Origin: Diphasiastrum complanatum
Lineage: Eukaryota > Streptophyta > Lycopodiopsida > Lycopodiales > Lycopodiaceae
DNA: 64,000 nucleotides
Direction of reading: 5' to 3'
Assembly: GCA_029204225.1 (NCBI GenBank)
Contig: CM055104.1
Location: 43,181,148-43,245,147, forward strand
Shown: positions 59,906-64,000 of the stretch, piece by piece
Position numbering within the stretch: position 1 is the stretch's first letter
Layout: every line of letters begins with the position of its first letter
Made by a program: the position numbers and the translations under genes
The notes under the pieces: generated by a model
What the model was told of the DNA's origin: nothing
What the model saw: only the letters and a program-made list of their open reading frames with translations
The model's database searches: none

Positions 59906-59908
<3 letters not shown>

Positions 59909-59956
59909 TCACATTATTGCTATATGAATTGCTATTTTTCATGTAAAACTTAAAAA

Positions 59957-59965
59957 AAACCCTAA
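59957..59965 (+). promoter_or_regulatory. telo-box-like AAACCCTAA
   Basis: Matches the plant telo-box found in many promoters, about 180 bp upstream of the gene's ATG. A short motif, suggestive only. Confidence 0.35.
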
Positions 59966-60252
59966 GAAAATCTTAAAAGATTAAAAAACAGGGCCTCTCT
60001 TTTCCTATAGAGGCCTCTCCTTCTCTCTCTTGCCCTTTTATACCTTTATCTCTTTCTAGAAACTTCTTTCTATGAAATTTTAAAGTCACATGTTCTCTCT
60101 CTAAAAATTTCTAAAGTCACCTCATTTTCAAGCATTTCAAATGCACTTCAAATGCCCTTCAAATAAACTTTAGGGCAAACGTGGCCCAATCGAAAGACGA
60201 GAAACTCGTTTTCTCCATCAGTGCTGACATTCTCTCTGTCTCATATTATGGT
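59966..60252. other. upstream region of the CHORD-like gene
   Basis: Pyrimidine-rich; no further motif called. Confidence 0.4.
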
Positions 60253-60362
60253 TACCGAACCCAGTCTAGGGTTTTTTTTTCCTCCAACTTCGGGTCCAAT
60301 TTTCTTACTACCAAACCAGTCTAGGATTTTTTTTTTCCTCCAACTTTGGGTTCAATTTTTTA
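60253..60362. repeat. 57-bp tandem duplication
   Basis: ACC.AACCCAGTCTAGG, a T-run and CCTCCAACTTCGGGT occur at 60253 and 60310. Confidence 0.85.
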
Positions 60363-60389
60363 GTCCCAAAACCTAATTCTTTGTAACTT

Positions 60390-60463
60390 GTAGTTTTTTG
60401 TTAATTCATTTTTGAGACGTTTTCATGTAGTTTTTTGTTAATTCATTTTTGAGACGTTTTCAT
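60390..60463. repeat. 37-bp tandem duplication
   Basis: GTAGTTTTTTGTTAATTC followed by GAGACGTTTTCAT occurs at 60390 and 60427. Confidence 0.9.
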
Positions 60464-60735
60464 ATGTTCCTAGAGTTATATATACAGTTGAGATATATGT
60501 CTACGGAGATGTTTTGTTAATTCATTTTCGAGACATTTTGATATGTTCCTAGAGTTATCTATACACTTGAGATATATATATGTCTACCGAGACGTTTTCA
60601 TATGTTCCTAGAGTTATCTACACACTTGAGATATATGTCATTTTCATATGTTCCCAAAGTTATTTACACTTTTGAGATGTATGTCTTACTACCCAAGGGT
60701 ACATACAAGATCTTAATAAAGCTTTCTTTTCTTCC
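60462..60735. repeat. four tandem LINE-tail-like units
   Basis: ATATGTTCC.AGAGTTATCTA..CTTGAGATATATGTC recurs from about 60463, 60541, 60600 and 60647. The array ends in TTAATAAAGCTTTCTTT at 60712, as does the LINE fragment at 32538-32560. Confidence 0.8.
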
Positions 60736-61558
60736 TTTCTAAGCACTTGTAGTGGTTTGATTTCAGATTTTACTCCCAAAACCTAATTCTAATTAATTCT
60801 TTCCAAGCACTTGTAGTGCCTTGATTTCTTCAACTCTTGTGCATACTTGCCTTTTCCACATTGAGTTTTGTCAATGTAGTTGGTTTCCTTTTGAAATTTG
60901 CTTTGCCACATGGGAAGGAAGATATGGGCCCCACTTAGCATGTGCATCTCACTCCATCTTCCAAATCTTATGTGCACATTTTCAACAATCATTGGTTCAG
61001 TTTAATAACGTTTTACTTGAAAAAATATGACCCATTTTTGTAGTTGTTGGTTGTCTAGTTACCAATTAATGGTCTATTGTGGAACAGTTTAATGGCTAGG
61101 TATGACTTCTTGTTATCCATCCTCATTGTTTATAGGTACATTGACCATGCATCATCTAGTAGTATTTGATGAAAATACACATAGACATTTTCTAGCACAT
61201 TAAGGGGAAAGTTATGAGCGTTAATTATTCAAAAGCAAGAGCATTTTGCTCATTTGTTTAGAAATACTTTTTATGGCCTTGGTTTTATGAATTTTGATGA
61301 TTTATTTGCACAATGTCAATAAACATGTAAGTAGTGCAATTTCAAAGAAAACACAAATTTGGGCATGGGTGATCCGCCTAAAAGCACACTTCTTTGTATC
61401 TACTGATTAAGAATGGGAGGCATCTAGAATCACAAGTGATAGATGGAAGCATGTAAATTATTCCATTTGGGATCATTTTAAGGAGCATTTATACTTGCTG
61501 TTCATTAACACTTCAGAATTATTTTTTGCTCATATGTTCAAGTTTGTTGTTTTCTTAT

Positions 61559-61562
<4 letters not shown>
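60736..61562. other. non-coding, nothing recognised
   Basis: Short frames on both strands only. Confidence 0.45.
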
Positions 61563-61595
<33 letters not shown>

Positions 61596-61597
61596 CA
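61563..61597. repeat. (TA)n(CA)n microsatellite
   Basis: About 6 TA and 11 CA units. Confidence 0.9.
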
Positions 61598-62142
61598 TTA
61601 TTTGGTGCTTGTCACGAATATTAACACATATATGATTTTGAAGCCACCTCATTTCATTGGAGAGAAATTTCTAATCAACATTTATAGTAGGTCTTAATCA
61701 TTCTTTTCTAGTTAAGACATGGACAAGTTAGTCCTTTATGTAAGCCAAGTGCATAAAAGATATTTCTAAGTTTAGACTTAGTCTAGATTTTAAGAAATCT
61801 TTGGCTAGACCTTGTAGCAACCAATTTCTCAATTTTAAGGTTTCACGTCATGCGTAGATAAATATTTCCATAGAAAGCTATTTTCTTGGTAATTCATCTA
61901 GGCACTTATTAGCAGAAAGACTTTCTATTGCATTAAAAACTTGCCATGCCATAGCAATCAGATAGATCGTGCCTTACCTATATTTGCCATACATTTTGCA
62001 ACTCAATATTCATAAACTAAGTGTCATATGGGCAAGCCTTTAGCACATCATATGTGCTAGCTATCAATATACTCGATTTTGTCCTTCCTCTTCCACAATT
62101 AGTTGGACCCTTTTGAAGTTGCAATATTAGTGATGTTTTGAG
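61598..62142. other. possible LTR body of the following copia element
   Basis: In the position of the 3' LTR of the minus-strand element, but with no defined outer end. Confidence 0.35.
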
Positions 62143-62200
62143 TGTTGGAATTTAATCTAACTCCTACTCATCCCAACAGCCCTTCTTCCTTCTCTCAAAT
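62143..62200 (-). promoter_or_regulatory. probable LTR edge and polypurine tract
   Basis: On the minus strand a purine tract GAGAGAAGGAAGAAGGGC lies directly before TGTTGGGATGAGTAGG, the expected PPT-LTR junction. The motif at 62143-62178 starts TGTTGG and ends CCAACA. Confidence 0.5.
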
Positions 62201-62451
62201 GAAACCTGCAGAAAATGAACTGTTTTTCAACAGTTTGCATTCTTAGATTGATTGTCGCTACAGTCTGCATTTTTACTCAGGAATTTCCACAGGCAAAAAA
62301 CTTGACGCTGTCGCCTTTCCACCTTCGGGTCATCCTGAGCAACTAAGTGTTTTGCGACACTTGTGCTAAGTTGGTTTTTAAGCCATTTCAGCACTTCCAA
62401 AAATGCGACACTGCTTCGCGACAAATGCTTGATGACTCCAAGACCGCTCCT

Positions 62452-64000
62452 CTATTTCTCGAACAAACCTTTGTCTAAGGCCTTTATGAAAATGTCAGCA
62501 ACCATCTCCTTCATTCCAATGAAAGTAGTCTGCAACATCTTCTTCCCGATCAGATCCCTTATCAAGTGGTACTTGATTGCGATGTGTTTCGTCCTTGAGT
62601 GAAACATGGGATCCTTTGTCAGGCGTATTGCAGATGTATTATCCATCTACAAAGTCAAAGGTTCATTCCTCATTTCGTCTAGTTCATCAAGGAACTGTTT
62701 GAGCCAAATGACTGGCATATAGACTCTGTAGTATGACGAATGATTGTCATATCCTACAAGCTATCCTTGTTATGCTTTCTCATCAAGCTTCTTTCGAAGC
62801 TTGTCGGAAACATGTGCATATGCTACACAGCCAAAGATTCAAATATGAGTCAGATTGGGTTTTCTACCCCACCATAATTTGTGTGGTGTTGTGTGAGAAA
62901 CACTAGACTTTCATGTCTAGTTCTGAATGTAAGCAGCTGTAGCTACTGCTTCAGCCCACAACACTCTTGGAGCCTTCGAATAGGCCATCATGCACCTAGC
63001 AGCTTCCATTAGAGTCATGTTATTTCTTTCTGCAACACCGTTGTGCTGCGGTGTATAAGATGCAGTTCTTCTATGACTGATTCCACAATCATTGTAAAAA
63101 TCAGTGAATCGGTTTGAGATGTATTCTCCACCCCGATCTGTTCTGATATGCTTCACCTTACTTCCCGTGCATTGATAGCAAGTCATGCCGCAGTGTAGGC
63201 ACAAACAGAACATCTTCGAGTCGTCTGCCTCTGCCATTAGTGTTGAGCATTGTGAACCAATACCATTCACTTGATGCTTTGATCCATCTCCAAGAACGAT
63301 AAATCTTGACAGTTCTGCACTTCAAAAATTAGACATGATTTGTCTTGATGTAACAAAGTGCGAGGTAGCTCCTGAATCAAGGATTATCTCCTGTGTGTCA
63401 GGTGTTGATACTGCACACATGTCTGCGCAGATGTAGGCGGTCAAATTTCCGTGATTCAATTTTTCTTCGCCCATCTTTGAGCTCTCTGGCTCCTCGACAT
63501 AGGACGAACTATTATTGTTCTTCTGTCTGCTTTGAGCTTGTTTGTTTCTTGGGTTTTGGCGATAGTCCATGGCTGCATGACCCTTCTTATGACAGTGAAT
63601 ACACTCAATTTTTGGATTAAGCCAACACGAATCAATAGTATGTCCTTCGCGTTTGCATGTCACGCATGTCTTCTTGTCTCCACTCTACTACTTTGGCTTC
63701 CTTTGTTTCTCCATCTACCTTTGTTGGCTCCGTTTGCTTGCTGATCTCGATACTGCTTTTGATCTGACTCCCTCTTAGGCTTGAATTGTTTCTTTGCTTT
63801 CTCATTGTTGCTGTAGACGGCTTGGTCAGAAGCATCCTTGTGATCAAGGTGCTCTCGAGCTTCAACTTCTTCTCGAATCTCGACAACTGCCTTTTTGAGT
63901 GTCATAGTAGGATCCTTTGCTAGCAGCGTTCTAGTTGTCTGGAAGAATCTTGGTAAGGCTCTCAACAGATAGGTAAGCTGCTTCTCTGCTGATACTGCAT
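62452..64000 (-). pseudogene. Ty1/copia element lacking RT, runs off the window
   Basis: From the window end downward: gag C-terminus (RALPRFFQTTRTLL, 63660-63965); knuckle CVTCKREGHTIDSC and a second, CIHCHKKGHAAMDY, whose last Cys is Tyr; protease ILDSGATSHFVTS (about 63380); then, after a loss, integrase HIRTDRGGEYISN, TPQHNGVAERNN and VLWAEAVATAAYIQ (62917-63270) and FGCVAYAHVSDKLRKKLD (about 62790-62850). Immediately after YRVYMP the sequence is VIWLKQFLDEL and DNTSAIRLTKDP..HSRTKHIAIKYHLIRD, the RNase H end. The whole RT core and most of the pre-integrase are deleted, so the copy is non-autonomous. Gag continues past 64000. Confidence 0.88.

Overview
The window looks like nuclear DNA of a flowering plant or other seed plant. 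Evidence: plant Ty1/copia and Ty3/gypsy retrotransposons with the initiator-Met primer site, a CACTA (En/Spm) transposase remnant, long GA/CT, GT/AC and AT microsatellites, and two genes with GT-AG introns. Nearly everything is old transposon sequence, much of it nested and broken. No rRNA or tRNA gene was seen. The genus cannot be named from this sequence.

Layout. 0-10 kb: copia fragments (388-606; a deletion derivative at 3590-4989), a GC-rich stretch with a minisatellite and a large hairpin (7.1-8.65 kb), and a gag-like scrap. 11.3-12.6 kb: a truncated gypsy pol on the minus strand. 12.6-14.23 kb and 19.86-20.25 kb: one plus-strand, gag-like zinc-knuckle pseudogene of unrecognised family. 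It is split by a complete 5.6-kb copia element (14235-19859) with LTRs, TACCC target duplications, PBS and PPT. 20.25-22.2 kb: a plus-strand copia LTR-PBS-gag fragment. 23.0-23.5 kb: CACTA TNP2 transposase. 24.5-24.8 kb: copia RNase H.

26.4-27.35 kb: the 5' end of a borealin-like gene (chromosomal passenger complex), two clear exons. What should be its downstream intron is full of retroelement sequence (LTR-like DNA, gypsy pol, a LINE endonuclease); candidate later exons are weak. 35.3-38.9 kb: an almost continuous minus-strand reading frame of about 1,200 codons. It has the patterned motifs IIDGMDQ, QADNCWRENKN and VGHTHEDIDQ, which I read as a DDE-like transposase of a little-described family. 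39.1-39.85 kb: a degenerate CCTTAG/CCTTGG minisatellite.

40.9-47.4 kb is the strangest part. Four blocks of a roughly 10-bp GC-rich repeat (GACCGCAGAG and variants) are punctuated by about twenty copies of a 20-bp self-complementary hairpin. Two diverged ~350-bp direct repeats and two gene-like fragments (an exon-like ORF and an LRR segment) are embedded in it.

48-57.5 kb: a pair of LTR-like dispersed repeats, a PIF1-like helicase remnant and a copia gag with its PBS. 58.74-59.78 kb: the one gene that looks intact, a 3-exon, 140-residue, probably plastid-targeted CHORD-like Cys/His protein on the minus strand. Its 5' leader carries GA repeats and a duplicated start-codon region that makes a tiny upstream ORF. 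60.2-60.7 kb: tandem copies of a LINE-like 3' tail. 62.1-64.0 kb: a copia element missing its RT domain, running off the window end.
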